A DNA stretch of 64,000 bases from Globisporangium splendens (taxonomy: Eukaryota > Oomycota > Peronosporomycetes > Pythiales > Pythiaceae): NCBI GenBank assembly GCA_006386115.1, contig VFIW01000053.1:155689-219688 (forward strand). Direction: 5' to 3'. Positions 19,758 through 30,176 of this stretch are shown here, one piece after another (the stretch's first letter is position 1; each line of letters starts with the position of its first letter). Below the pieces are notes generated by a model. It made no database searches. It was not told the origin of the DNA and saw nothing but the letters and a program-made list of their open reading frames with translations. A program made the translations under genes and the position numbers.

Positions 19758-21185
19758 ATGAACGTCCGCTTCGCTACTTTCCTCGCTGCCATCGCCGTCG
19801 CCAGCACCGCCTCGGCGCTCCCAACCGTGCACCCAGGCGTCCACCGTGCCCTTCGCAAGGACGGCACCGTCGACTTGGTCATCGAGCTCGCACAGACCAC
19901 CGAGTCCACTCTTGAGAGCATCCAGGAAGCTGCCTTCTCGTCGCGTACCGCCAAGATCGAAGCTATCAAGGACAAGCTTCAGGCACAAAGCAAGATCGCC
20001 TCGGCCGAAGTGGAGAAGGTGTTGAGCCAGGAGAGCTCTGGTCTCCACGGTGGTTTCAAGAACTTCTGGATCTCGAACCAGATCACGGTCAACTCTGCTT
20101 CTTTCGAGTTGGTCACGAAGCTGGCTGGTTTGAGCTCGGTTGGTACCATCCGTGAACAAGAAATGATCTACATTGAAGAACCTCAGGCAGTCGGTGATGC
20201 GACTAACGAACTCGTTGGTCAGGAGTGGGGTATCCAACGCATTGGTGCGAACAAGGTCTGGGCTGATGGTAACATCGGTCAAGGTGTGATTGTTGCCAAC
20301 ATTGACACTGGAGTTCGTTTCACTCACGAAGCTCTGAAGCGCAACTTTATCGGCAAGAACGGCTGGTACGATCCAGAGCTCGAATCTGCTGAGCCGTACG
20401 ATATCCAGGGCCACGGATCCCACACGATGGGAACTATTGCTGGTTCCAAGGGTGTCGGTGTGGCTCCAGGTGCCACGTGGTTGGCTTGCAAGGGCTGCCG
20501 TTGGTACGACACCGAAGAGGGTCCAAAGGTTGGCTGTGCTGAAGAAGACTTGACAGCGTGCGCTCAATTCATGCTGTGCCCAACTGATACGAAGGGTGCC
20601 AACCCAGACTGCAGCAAGGCTCCTCGTGTCATCAACAACAGTTGGGGTGGTGCTGGTGGTCGTCCATACTTTAAGGGAGCAGTTGACGCTTGGGTGAAGG
20701 CTGGCATCGTGCCAGTCTTCTCGCAAGGCAACAGCGGTCGCGATGGTTGCCGTACGGCTGGTTCTCCTGGTGACTACCCTAACGTCATCGGTGTCGGCTC
20801 CACGACTAGCACTGACTCCCTCTCTGACTACAGCAGCAAGGGACCAACCGTGAACACGAACCGCCGCAAACCAGATATCTCGGCGCCAGGCCAACTCGTG
20901 CGCTCGGTTTGGAACTCCACGGACAGCATTTACCGCACTATCTCGGGCACCAGTATGGCTGCTCCGCACGTCACTGGCGCCGTCGCCTTGCTCTTGGCGG
21001 CGCAACCAGACCTCGCGATCGACGAAGTCAAGGTCGCGCTGTACACCACGACGGACCAGAAGGGCTTGGCGCCAACCAACTACACTTGTGGCGCCACGTC
21101 CGACCAGGCCTGGCCAAACAACCAGTTCGGCCACGGCCGTTTGAACGTGTTCAACGCGTACGAAGGTTTCCGTCCAGCTCCATAA
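19758..21185 (+). CDS. secreted subtilisin-like serine protease (S8), copy D
   Basis: Single exon, 475 aa. Signal peptide, propeptide and S8 domain as in copy C, with Asp183, His219, Asn325 and Ser399 all present. The visible protein differences from C are Gly to Glu near 140, Ala to Val near 145 and His to Lys near 231. It is the only member of the array on the plus strand, so the C-D pair is an inverted repeat about 1.48 kb long per arm with a 2.3 kb spacer. It is convergent with tetraspanin-like copy 2, 152 bp away. Confidence 0.95.
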   Translation: MNVRFATFLAAIAVASTASALPTVHPGVHRALRKDGTVDLVIELAQTTESTLESIQEAAFSSRTAKIEAIKDKLQAQSKIASAEVEKVLSQESSGLHGGFKNFWISNQITVNSASFELVTKLAGLSSVGTIREQEMIYIEEPQAVGDATNELVGQEWGIQRIGANKVWADGNIGQGVIVANIDTGVRFTHEALKRNFIGKNGWYDPELESAEPYDIQGHGSHTMGTIAGSKGVGVAPGATWLACKGCRWYDTEEGPKVGCAEEDLTACAQFMLCPTDTKGANPDCSKAPRVINNSWGGAGGRPYFKGAVDAWVKAGIVPVFSQGNSGRDGCRTAGSPGDYPNVIGVGSTTSTDSLSDYSSKGPTVNTNRRKPDISAPGQLVRSVWNSTDSIYRTISGTSMAAPHVTGAVALLLAAQPDLAIDEVKVALYTTTDQKGLAPTNYTCGATSDQAWPNNQFGHGRLNVFNAYEGFRPAP

Positions 21186-21336
21186 ATCGTTCGACGTCGA
21201 CAGGGAAGCAGTAAGAAAATGGCTCGGATCGCTTGGTCGACGTGTAGTGCACTTCTTCATAGTTGTATGGATGAATAAATAGCTATATCGATGCGTACTT
21301 GCTTTCAACAAAACCGCTCTTTGTTTCATGTTGGTG

Positions 21337-22335
21337 CTACGCTTTCTCGTAGACGACATCCGCATCGTCGCCGACGTCGTCGAGGTCTAGTGCGTCTGCA
21401 TGTGCATGCTTTCGCAAGAGCAGTATGACGAAGAATAGCAACACGATGAGCAAGAAGCCTGTGGCGCTCCATGCGATCCCGAACGCCTCACTCCAGAAGA
21501 TTGTCGCGTCCAAGAGCTTCGCGCGGCAGGAGCTATACGGCGACTCGGTGCCAACATCCTGAGTTTCTAGTAGAGTTGTTTCGTTCACGTTGTTGGTGGT
21601 GGTCGAAGTGGCATTGGAGACACTACAGAACGCTGCAGTGGATGACGAGAAGCCGCAGTTCTTCATTGACCACTTTGTGATCGACTTGAGTGCGTCATAG
21701 TCTTCGCATTGTCCGCTGCAATAGGTGCAGAGCTGCTCGAATGCTGAGTCTCGAAACTTGCAGGGAGCTCCACTCCCAGAATCGTTGGAGCTGTTCGTGG
21801 CGCTCGAAAGCGTGAGATTGTCGAGTCCTAACTCCAAGAGCTCGTTCACAGTCGCATGATCGCAAACGTACGCTCGCTGTGCGTTGCAGTAGAGCGAATT
21901 GAAATGCTTGGCCACGAGCTCTTGCTTCGTCTGGTGGCTGCTGTTTCCTGAGACGGCATCGTCCGAGAATCGGTGGCGTCGCCACGTTGCAGCCTCGTTG
22001 CTCACTTGGAATGCAGAGACAATGAGAAACACCATCATGATCAGTGAGAGAGTGAGCCACATGGTGTACACCACGAGCAGCTTCTTGTGTCGAAACGACG
22101 TCACGATCGAGCCAAAGAGCACCAGCGCGAGCAGCACGCAGCCCGTCACGAGTATCCCCAAGCTGAAGGTCTCTGCGTACCGATCAAAGGCGCCACGCAC
22201 GATGTCCATCCATCTGGAGCCCACGAGCTGCTGCCGAAAGTACAGCACGAACGTGGCCACGGCTGCCAGCAGTGCATACACGACGAAAAGCAGCACGAGG
22301 TCGCGCGAGCACCAGCGTTGACGGATGCGGATCAT
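21337..22335 (-). CDS. four-helix membrane protein, tetraspanin-like, copy 2
   Basis: Single exon, 332 aa, ATG at 22335. Four hydrophobic segments: about 12-32 (VLLFVVYALLAAVATFVLYF), 55-78, 86-108 and 281-305, with a long extracellular loop between TM3 and TM4 containing many Cys (CNAQRAYVC, CTYCSGQC). The tail is acidic (LDDVGDDADVVYEKA), unlike the basic tail of copy 1. Shared features with copy 1 are the phrase WMDIVR/WIDIVR after TM1, the YCxAQxxYxC loop motif and overall length, so they are diverged paralogues. No CCG motif. The role is unknown. Confidence 0.72.
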   Translation of the reverse strand: MIRIRQRWCSRDLVLLFVVYALLAAVATFVLYFRQQLVGSRWMDIVRGAFDRYAETFSLGILVTGCVLLALVLFGSIVTSFRHKKLLVVYTMWLTLSLIMMVFLIVSAFQVSNEAATWRRHRFSDDAVSGNSSHQTKQELVAKHFNSLYCNAQRAYVCDHATVNELLELGLDNLTLSSATNSSNDSGSGAPCKFRDSAFEQLCTYCSGQCEDYDALKSITKWSMKNCGFSSSTAAFCSVSNATSTTTNNVNETTLLETQDVGTESPYSSCRAKLLDATIFWSEAFGIAWSATGFLLIVLLFFVILLLRKHAHADALDLDDVGDDADVVYEKA

Positions 22336-23090
22336 GCTTTATAGAGAGGTTGTGCACCTGCGGGTCTAATTGGAGAATGGGGAATGCGAGAACTATGACA
22401 TGAATTAGAGCACGCACAGGAGACAGTCAATTGAGCAGTGAGCTGATGTGCCATTGGGTTGCGACTTGCATAGGGTGTGTGGAGATGGAAAAATCCAACC
22501 ATGCGTTTCGGCTCGCGTAAAAAGATCTGTTCAGGTGAGATGGCAAGTATAAAAGGGTTTCAGGATGTTGATATACTACTTGCATCATTAAAATGTTAGC
22601 ATCTAAGAAGGTTTATACGTACAGCTAAAAGGTTTGTTGAACGCTGTTGGTTTTTGTACCCATGTCTGTCTTCAGCTCCAGAATTTTCAGCGTTATTTTT
22701 TTGCTTTTGGTGATCACGTTGGGTCTTCATTTTTTCCTCCTCAGAAGCCCCAATCATTCTCGTTCGTCCTTCTCGGCTCGTTTTGGACTAGTGGGCACAG
22801 TGGCTTTGTTGCCTGGACACGCGGAAGATGAGTAAACCCGCACTGCAAAGCGAAACTTTTGTCGCGATGTGGCAATGTTGTCTGGAGTACATGGCTGCAT
22901 ACGTTAGTCTGGTACTCAGTTTCAAGGACGTCTGCATTTGAAAGCTTTGATCTTTACACTCTCTCTCCTTATTGTGTGCCCTCTCGTGAGATCTACTTCT
23001 TCATTCTTCTATCCGCATTATCTTGTGCACCTCTGAGAACCGCACACTTCAATTCGTGTACTTTCTCGATTTCGTCATCCGTCTGCACGT
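22336..23090. other. intergenic region with one small membrane-type open frame
   Basis: Between tetraspanin-like copy 2 and the helical-repeat gene. A plus-strand frame from ATG 22662 to 22835 codes 57 residues with an N-terminal hydrophobic segment (IFSVIFLLLVITLGLHFFLL). It could be a tiny membrane protein or the first exon of something, but no continuation is visible and I do not call it a gene. Confidence 0.3.
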
Positions 23091-25623
23091 CTACTTTCTT
23101 TTGACGGTGGTCGTCACGGACGTGTACCCGATACTTGGCTTGAACGTGGAGCGCGGAGGCGGCGCGAATTGTGGTGGCGGTGGTGGTGGAGCAAACGACG
23201 GGAACAAGTGGTTCAATCCGCCTGGCACACCAGCAGGAGGCGGTGGCAGCGGTGACATTTGAGGTGGATAAGCACCACTGCTGCTGTTGTTTCCGAACCC
23301 TGGGGCGCCAAAGCCTCGACCGGCACCAACCGAATGAAACTGCATCGCGAGCGCTGCGATGTCCATGCTGGGCGAGTTGACACCTTGCGTTCGCTGAGGT
23401 GGCGCAGGCGCCGGTGGCATCATGTACGATGGTGGTGGCAGCTGACCCTGACCAGGGTTGATACTCTGCATGTATCCTTGGTGATACGATGAAGGGAAAG
23501 CCTGTGGTGGTGGAGATGACAACGGTCCTCTGCTGTAGACTCCATTCAGCACCGGCGCTTGATGCGCAAACTGATGGTTCGGTTGAATGTGCTGGGGTCC
23601 AGGACCGCCGTGAACTTGAGGCTGTGGTGGAGTCATACCAGGAGCACTAGGCGTCCCGCTCGCTTGCTGTATTGAGCTGGCGAATTGTGCAAAGTTGAAG
23701 CTTGAGGAGCTTTCTTCTGCACGAGGAGGCGCTACTTGAGGCACTTGAGATAAACCTGGTGGTGGTGCGGACGCCTGCATGCGCTCTTTTTCGTTGGCTA
23801 GTAGTGACGAAGGCATTGAGAGACCTGGTGGCGCAGAATCTGGAACACTTGTTCGCGCAAAGTTGAAGCGCGACTGGCGCTCGGAGCTTTGCGGGCTCTT
23901 GTCCTTGGCATCCGAACTGGACTGAAATTGCTGGTGAGCTGGAACACTCCCTGCAGCCGCATTATTAGGTGCATTTTCGTCGCACTTCTCTTCTTCTGGG
24001 TCCGTTTTCTTCTTTCTTGGAATGATTTCTTCAGCCTCAGATACGACCACATCGACGATGACAGGCTCAAGCTCCACCATGTCGGCGTCACCAATCAGTG
24101 TATCACCAAGGAGCGCATACAGTTGCTGCTGGATCGCTATTTGACTAAATTGGGCTTCTCGGAAGCGAACGAACTCTCGGAACTCACGGAGTTGCCCTTG
24201 CTGCTTCTGTTCCATCTCTCTCAGCTCGCTCACGAAATGTTCCTTCAGTCGCAGCTTCTTAATATACAACGTTGCCACATGGTATTGACCAATCTCAATG
24301 GCTTTCCGGATGAGCTTCTTGGTGTCGTAAGGAGTCTCGCTCGCTGTTTGCACTGCACCATTGCCGCTTTTGTCCTCAGGATTCTTGTCCAGTCCAAACT
24401 TGATCGAGTACTTGATGGCCTTGTACATCTCACCGTAATTGATCATGCAATCGATGAGGTATGTCAACAATGACATCTTGTTCTCATTTTGATCCAGCTT
24501 GTACTCGTTCAGATACCGGATCGCGATCACAAAGTCACCCATTCGCGCTGCTTCTCGGACAAGCGCGTCCGCGTACTTGTCGAGCAGGTCCTTCGTCTGG
24601 ACCTTGCCCATACACTTCACCGCAAGAGTCCACTGTCGTTCGCCAAGCATCTTCATGATCAGCGCTTCGACCGGGAAATCCGTAAACAATCTGTATTCCT
24701 GTGGAATAAGAAACAGCATTGACATATAAATGCTTGGTCATTAGAACGATCCTGCAGCACAATATCATTCACTCAGGTTGCAGCCCACTCACCATGACAC
24801 TCGAGATCGCGTCTTCCCACTGGCGCGCTTCAAACATGCTCGCGACCAACGGCAGCACTGGGAACGCATCTAGAAGCTCAAACTGCTTGGAAAACTTGAG
24901 CGCAGTCTTGAACTGCTGCGCGCGGAACATCGCCTGAATGAGCGCCTGCGGGGTCCATGACGGCCGCTCCTGGTCTCGCGGTCCAAAATCTTTCTTCCCA
25001 AAGTTGAGCACCATCTCCTGCGCGTACCGCACAGCGGCATGGAATTGTGCGCTGCGCACATGCTCCTTGATGAACAGCGTCACGAGCAGTTGGTTGCTTT
25101 GCAACTTCATGTCGCGAATCAGCTGCGCGGTCTGGTCGAACTGCTTGGCGTCGAGCATCAAGCGCACGACGTCCGACGTCTTGAACTTCGCGCTCAAGGA
25201 CGCACTCGCGGCAATCAGGTACGCTGCGTCCTCAAACTGACCGCTTTGCAGGAATTGCTGCAGCAGCAATTGCAACTCGTCGTCACTCTTGCCCTCGGTT
25301 TGCTTCTTCATCTTCGCCATCGCGACATCGTATCGAGAGGGCGGTGGCGCCAATGATGCTGAACTATTATTGCTGCCACCGGCGCTTTTTCCGCGTTGTT
25401 TCGGGATCGACGACGAGCGGGATGTTGACCCGCTTTTACCGCGCAAAGGGCCATTCGAAACCGCCACATTCGCGTTCTTCTTGTCGGCATGCTGGCGCGA
25501 GGGCGTCTGCGACCGAGTCGTCGTCGTCGTAGCAGTAGCCGAGCTGCCATTACCGGCAGCCGAGTCTTTCTCGCTCACCGAGTCTTTGCGCCGGTTGCTC
25601 CTGGGGGTGGCTTGCTGCGTCAT
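23091..25623 (-). CDS. alpha-helical repeat protein with proline-rich C-terminus, unknown function
   Basis: Two exons, 25623..24793 and 24698..23091, joined in phase 0 across a 94-nt intron (GTGAGT donor, TTCCACAG acceptor), 812 aa. The N-terminus (1-95) is Ser/Thr/Lys-rich and disordered. Residues about 110-470 are helical repeats of TPR/pentatricopeptide-like look (FEDAAYLIAAS, FKTALKFSKQF, WTLAVKCMGK, YHVATLYIKKL). The rest is Pro/Gln/Gly-rich and holds two copies of a short motif (RFNFAR and SFNFAQFASS) plus PPGL motifs, the kind of linear motifs used to bind RNA-decay or adaptor proteins. It is not a family I can name. No signal peptide, nuclease or kinase motifs are visible. Cytoplasmic scaffold is a guess. 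Confidence 0.78.
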
Positions 25624-26514
25624 ACTTGCTCGGATGCTTGGTGATCAAAAGAAGGGGGAGACAGCGAGCGATTTCGCACGGGAGGAGCACCGAGACGAAG
25701 AGAGGGAGAGAGAACTAAGTAGGCAGTTGAGGAGCAGGTGCAGAGAGTGGCGTGAAGGAGGCACACGCGCACACACACGAGAGGGAGCGTGCGTTCGTCT
25801 AAAGATCTTGTTGCTTTTTCACAACGCTGAGATGCCATTCACGCCCTACACAACAGGGGTACTGTAGTTTCTCTCGCAATTCAAACAAGGCAAACCAATT
25901 CAGAAATGAATCGAGCAGAACAAATGAATCGGTCGTTGCTGTCTTTCTTTTGTAAATAGCGTATATTATTGAGCCTTAAACCAAAATAAAGACTTCTTCC
26001 TAGATCTTTGAGTATATATCAAGGCTAGTACAGCAGTCATTTAAATATCTTTATTGTATATTTGTAATTTTGGCATATCGAGTGGGCTACTTCTGGAAAG
26101 AAGCCAAACAATAGAATGCAGGATTGAAACGACGCACCAGCATTTGGTTCAACATGGCGCGTTCCAATGTGAATCAGGCGCAATGCAGGCGCTATTTTCG
26201 GGCATTCATGGCGCGCACGACGGCTCTGAAACGGATGCAAAGCTCTATTTATACGCGTCGATGGTGGTGGCGACGGAGATGCCGAGCGCATGCGTCCGTT
26301 GGCGTCGCTGTAGTTGGCTTTTTGCCTCCAAGCGTGCGGCGTGTAACCACCTCCATCCAGACCGCGAGAAGCAGTTCGTATATAGAGTTTGTATCGGAAA
26401 AGCGCAGAGGCGAACAACAGAAGCGAGAGGAGCGTGAGGCGCTTGTCTACTAGGCGCTTCGGTCGAGACGATGATGATGACGATGTCCTCCCGACGCGTC
26501 GAGGCATCAGCGGT
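25624..26514. other. divergent intergenic region, promoters only
   Basis: Separates the helical-repeat gene (minus) from the Tubby gene (plus). The frame of the Tubby gene remains open upstream to about 26,389 but has no ATG before 26,515. A minus-strand frame at 26,037-26,507 lacks family resemblance and is not called. Confidence 0.35.
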
Positions 26515-28227
26515 ATGGGACGTAGTGGCGGAGGAGGCCGAGGTTATGGAGGATCATCCTCGTATTCTCGACGAGGAATGGACGACGATGATGACGATGA
26601 TGATCGCGGTTCACGGCGCTCTGATTATCGCGATCGTGATCGGGGCTCCTCGCGCGATGCGGATTGCGATCGCGACAGAGATCGGGGAGGTCATGGGCAA
26701 CCATCGGACCGTGATCGTGATCGCGATCGTGGCGGGCGTGACGACTGGGATCGTGACTCTGGGCGCGACCGTGGCAGAGATCGCGAGCGTGACCGCGACC
26801 GTGAACGGGATCGAGAACGGGAAAGAGACCGCGATCGTGATCGCGACTACGACCGTGACCGTGATCGAGACCGTAGTCGAGGTGATCGCGAGTCTACCTC
26901 AAAAAGCGGTAGCAGTCGAGAGAGTGCAACAGATCGAGGACGTAGTTCGTCGCGAGACAAGGACGATTATGTTGATCGACGCCGTGGAAGCAAGGATTTT
27001 GATGCGACGCCAACGAAAGGAGATAAATTCGCCAAGCAACGTAGCGGGTAGGATGCTTTCTCATGCTTCTTTAGTGGTGGATGAGGCTAACTCTTGTGGC
27101 TACTGCAATCTGTACACAGCGGTCGTGGAGACCGTGACGATGACGACGGCGATGCTGGGAATCGCAGAGGTCGAGGCAGTTCGAAGAATGTAGGATGTTG
27201 TGATTTCCATTAGCCTGCTGTGCTCAACGGTTGACAGTTTTATATAACTCTGTGCGCGTAACAGGGCGGCGCTCGCGATCGCTCCCGTTCTCGGTCACGC
27301 TCTCGCTCAAGGTCTAGATCGAGATCGAGATCTGCGTCTCCGGATTTGTCGTCTGATGATGAACGCAACGATGACAACGCTGCTACTACGTATGATCCAT
27401 CGACGTCATCAAAACCTCGTGCAGCTGTAAAGAAGCCGAAACTCGACATGGCAGACATGAAGGCGTTCCTGCTTCGCCCAATCCCCAAGGCTTACGACGT
27501 CCTGGAATGTTGCATTGAGCGCAATAAGTCTGGCGCCAACAAGATGTTCCCAGAGTACTGTTTGTACATGAAGGAAGGCGATCGTTTTCTCCTCACGGCC
27601 AAGAAACGTCCGAAAAACCGCACGAGCAACTATCTCATCTCGATGCAGCGAGGCGACCTCTCAAGACGTGGCAGTGACAATTACATCGGGAAGTTGCGTG
27701 CCAACTTCCTTGGCACGGAATTCGCGATCTACGATAACGGCGTGAACCCAAAAGATACCGATACGCAGACGATTACGTCGAATCCAGCGGGCATTCGCCA
27801 GGAGTTGGGCATTTCAATGTACGCAGCTAATGTACTCGGCCATCGTGGACCAAGAAAAATGAAAGTTTGTGTGCCTCGTGTCCGAGAAGACGGTACGCGG
27901 GTGGTCTGGCGTCCACTGACCAAAGAAGACGAGATGATCAACAAGTGCAAAGAGCAAGACCACACTAACTTGACGTATCTGATCAACAAGCCTCCTCGTT
28001 GGAACGATCAAGCGTGCGCATACGTGCTCAACTTTAATGGCCGCGTCACAATGGCGTCTGTCAAAAATTTCCAGCTCGTGACGCCAGAGGATCGGGAAAC
28101 GGTTGTGCTCCAATTCGGTTGTGTCGGTAAAGATCTCTTCACAATGGACTTCAGATGGCCGCTATACCCACTGCAGGCATTTGCGATCACGCTGAGCAGC
28201 TTCGACTCGAAATTGGCGTGCGAATGA
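26515..28227 (+). CDS. Tubby-domain protein with RD/RE and RS repeats at the N-terminus
   Basis: Exons 26515..27047, 27120..27189 and 27265..28227, all GT-AG, 521 aa. Residues 1-170 are low complexity: Gly-rich, a run of eight Asp, then long Arg-Asp/Arg-Glu repeats. Exon 3 opens with about nine RS dipeptides. From about residue 245 a complete Tubby C-terminal domain follows: NKMFPEYCLYMKEGDRFLLT, KRPKNRTSNYLISM, NFLGTEFAIYDNG, PRKMKVCVPRV, and the family ending FRWPLYPLQAFAITLSSFDS. Tubby domains bind phosphatidylinositol 4,5-bisphosphate, and TULPs link to ciliary trafficking. RD/RS repeats are typical of splicing or RNA-processing factors, so the pairing is unusual. The true start may lie in an unseen upstream exon. 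Confidence 0.88.
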
Positions 28228-28559
28228 GACTGCAGACAGACGTCATGAAGAAACTTTGCTGCCATGCTGTCGTCTTCTCAATCTCGGCAGACGTCAGCCA
28301 TGGCTTCAGATGCTTTTGTTTGCATTATCTCACTTTATTGTTGCATATAATATACTGCATTTCAATTTCACCACCATGCTAGTCATAGTCGTTTTGACCT
28401 CAACGAAAGCTCAGGTCACGAATCAAGCAAAGTGGTTTCGAACAGGGACAACTCGAGCAAATTTAGCGCCGTGTGCTGACCATTTGAGCCAACTTCTCAA
28501 ATTTGAGCGTGCTTCACGGCGCAAACTTTACGACCTACAGGAAAAAATTCACGCCAAGC
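28228..28559. other. short intergenic region
   Basis: 3' end of the Tubby gene and leader of the repeat/EF-hand gene. The downstream frame is open back to about 28,488 without an ATG, so either the ATG at 28,560 is the start or an acceptor such as TACAG near 28,540 joins an unseen exon. Confidence 0.35.
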
Positions 28560-29833
28560 ATGTACAAAAGGAATCCGATCCATCATGTGTCGTCGGCGAA
28601 AGCGCTCGCGACGAAAGAGACTTTGGCTGCGACAGTCGATGAGCGCCGCGTGATGAAGAACGTCGCGCAGCCGGAGCATGCGTACACGGGGTAACTAAGT
28701 CACCGTCTTAGGGATTTCGTCAAAACCACAGTCATTTGTTTTAATGCCTCGCTTTATTTTGTAGATGCATTTCGCAGCGAAGTGAGCCCGAGGACGATCC
28801 GAAGCCTGCGAAGAAGAACCCTCCGATCTTGGGCTACAAGGGCCACTTGCGCAATGAACAGGGCCACATTGGAACGACGTTTACGAAGGGCTTAGAAGTG
28901 TCTCGTGGCGCTCAGCTTGTCAGTCCAACCCATGGACGTGGTCCAATTCGCGCGCCAGTGTTGAGTAACAACCAGAAGGAAGCATTGTGGAAGCCAAGTC
29001 ACAAAGATCCACGTGAAGAAGATGTCGATGCCCACCGCGTGCGCTTTCAACCGCAACCAAAGCACGACAAACCTAAGGCGTTGAGTCCTCGGTCTGGATA
29101 TGGAGCTTTTGACAACACGAGCGGGCACGATGAATTTCAAATACCGCCACACATGTCTGGACGCTCTGGTTATGGAGCATTTGAGAATGCTAGCGGGTAT
29201 GGCGAGTTTCAGGCACGACCTGCGACCTCACCTCGATCAGGGTATGGAGCTTTCGACAATGCCAGCGGGTATGGTGAATTCCAAAAGCCACCTCAGATGC
29301 CTGGAATGTCTGACTACGGCGCCTTCGATAATGCTAGCGGATATGGGGAATTTGCAGCGTCTCCACCTTCGCATGAAAATCTGGCAAACCAATCACCCGA
29401 TTCGCCTTCTAACCGCGAAACGAAACTTCAACCAGTTTTGGTATTCAAGTACTCGGATTCGTTGGACAAGAAGTACCAGCAAGCCCTGAAATGTGTTGGC
29501 GGAGAAAAGAATGCACTCCAGCTGTGGCGTGTCGCGGCTGCGAGCATCACGAGTCGACAAAGCACTCGAACGAGCTTGCTGCAACGCATCAAACGCAGTT
29601 TTGAAAAGCGAGGGCATGAGAGTAAGGGACCGGCTGCACTTGAATACGACATGTGTCGCTTATCGTAATGGCGTTGTCTGTTATCCGTGGACGATGTAGA
29701 TGGCGGGGACATGACAAAAGACCACTTGAAAGAAGCGCTTCAAAGCTTGGCGTGTGTGCTCGCCGACGACCAGGTCAGTTTCCAGAATCTGGGCTTTCGG
29801 CAAGACCGTGTAAACTGGGCTGAGCTTTGTTGA
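28560..29833 (+). CDS. EF-hand-like protein with four 24-residue Gly/Tyr/Phe repeats
   Basis: Exons 28560..28690, 28765..29621 and 29700..29833, GT-AG and in frame, 373 aa. Residues 1-60 are basic. Next comes a conserved-looking segment (GYKGHLRNEQGHIGTTFTKG, then EALWKPSHKDPREEDVDAHR). Four tandem repeats on the pattern SGYGAFDNASGYGEF follow, then a Ser/Pro linker. The last 80 residues resemble a helix-loop-helix pair (LLQRIKRSFEKRGH, NGGDMTKDHLKEALQS, then a helix after LADDQVS); the loop keeps Gly and Asp positions but is not a perfect EF-hand. The first intron is short and the third exon restores the frame after a stop at 29,668, which supports the model. I do not recognise the whole protein. 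A role in a calcium-responsive or cytoskeletal/flagellar structure is inference. Confidence 0.68.
29093..29365 (+). repeat. 72-bp tandem repeats inside the EF-hand-like gene
   Basis: Units begin at 29093, 29165, 29237 and 29309 (last one partial). Each codes 24 residues with the invariant core YGAF(D/E)N(A/T)SG(Y/H)(G/D)EF; the linkers vary (IPPHMSG, ARPATSP, KPPQMPG). Confidence 0.85.
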
Positions 29834-30176
29834 AATTCCAGGTCACAGCGCTCTTTGGAGTATATGATACGCCATGCAAAGGTGAGTGAGCGTACGTCCT
29901 TTGGCTCCTGTTGCACGACTTTAAGGAGCTGACCTGACTGTCCGAGCGTCGGATGTTTGCTGTGCATATAGGAATTGTTTCGATGGAAACTTTTCTCGTC
30001 GCGTTATGCGATCACCTTTGATCGTCGAAAGCAAAAAACAGAAATTAGCAAAACGTACGATCACACTGAAATGTCCAGGCAATCAAACTTTGTCAAGTTA
30101 TCCCCTGAGGTTTAGCAAGAAGCTGTCGTCGTTTTCGGCGCAGATATAAAAGCGCATCAAGCAGTCGGCTTTGAAG
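29834..30176. other. convergent intergenic region, no gene seen
   Basis: Between the ends of the EF-hand-like gene and SDE2. Nothing beyond AT-rich 3' flanks was seen. Confidence 0.35.

Noticed and set aside
26471..27193. 240-codon hydrophobic frame over the RD repeats
   Set aside because: It is the shifted reading of GAY/CGN repeats (giving Ile/Val/Thr runs). The RD frame splices in frame to the Tubby domain and this one does not.
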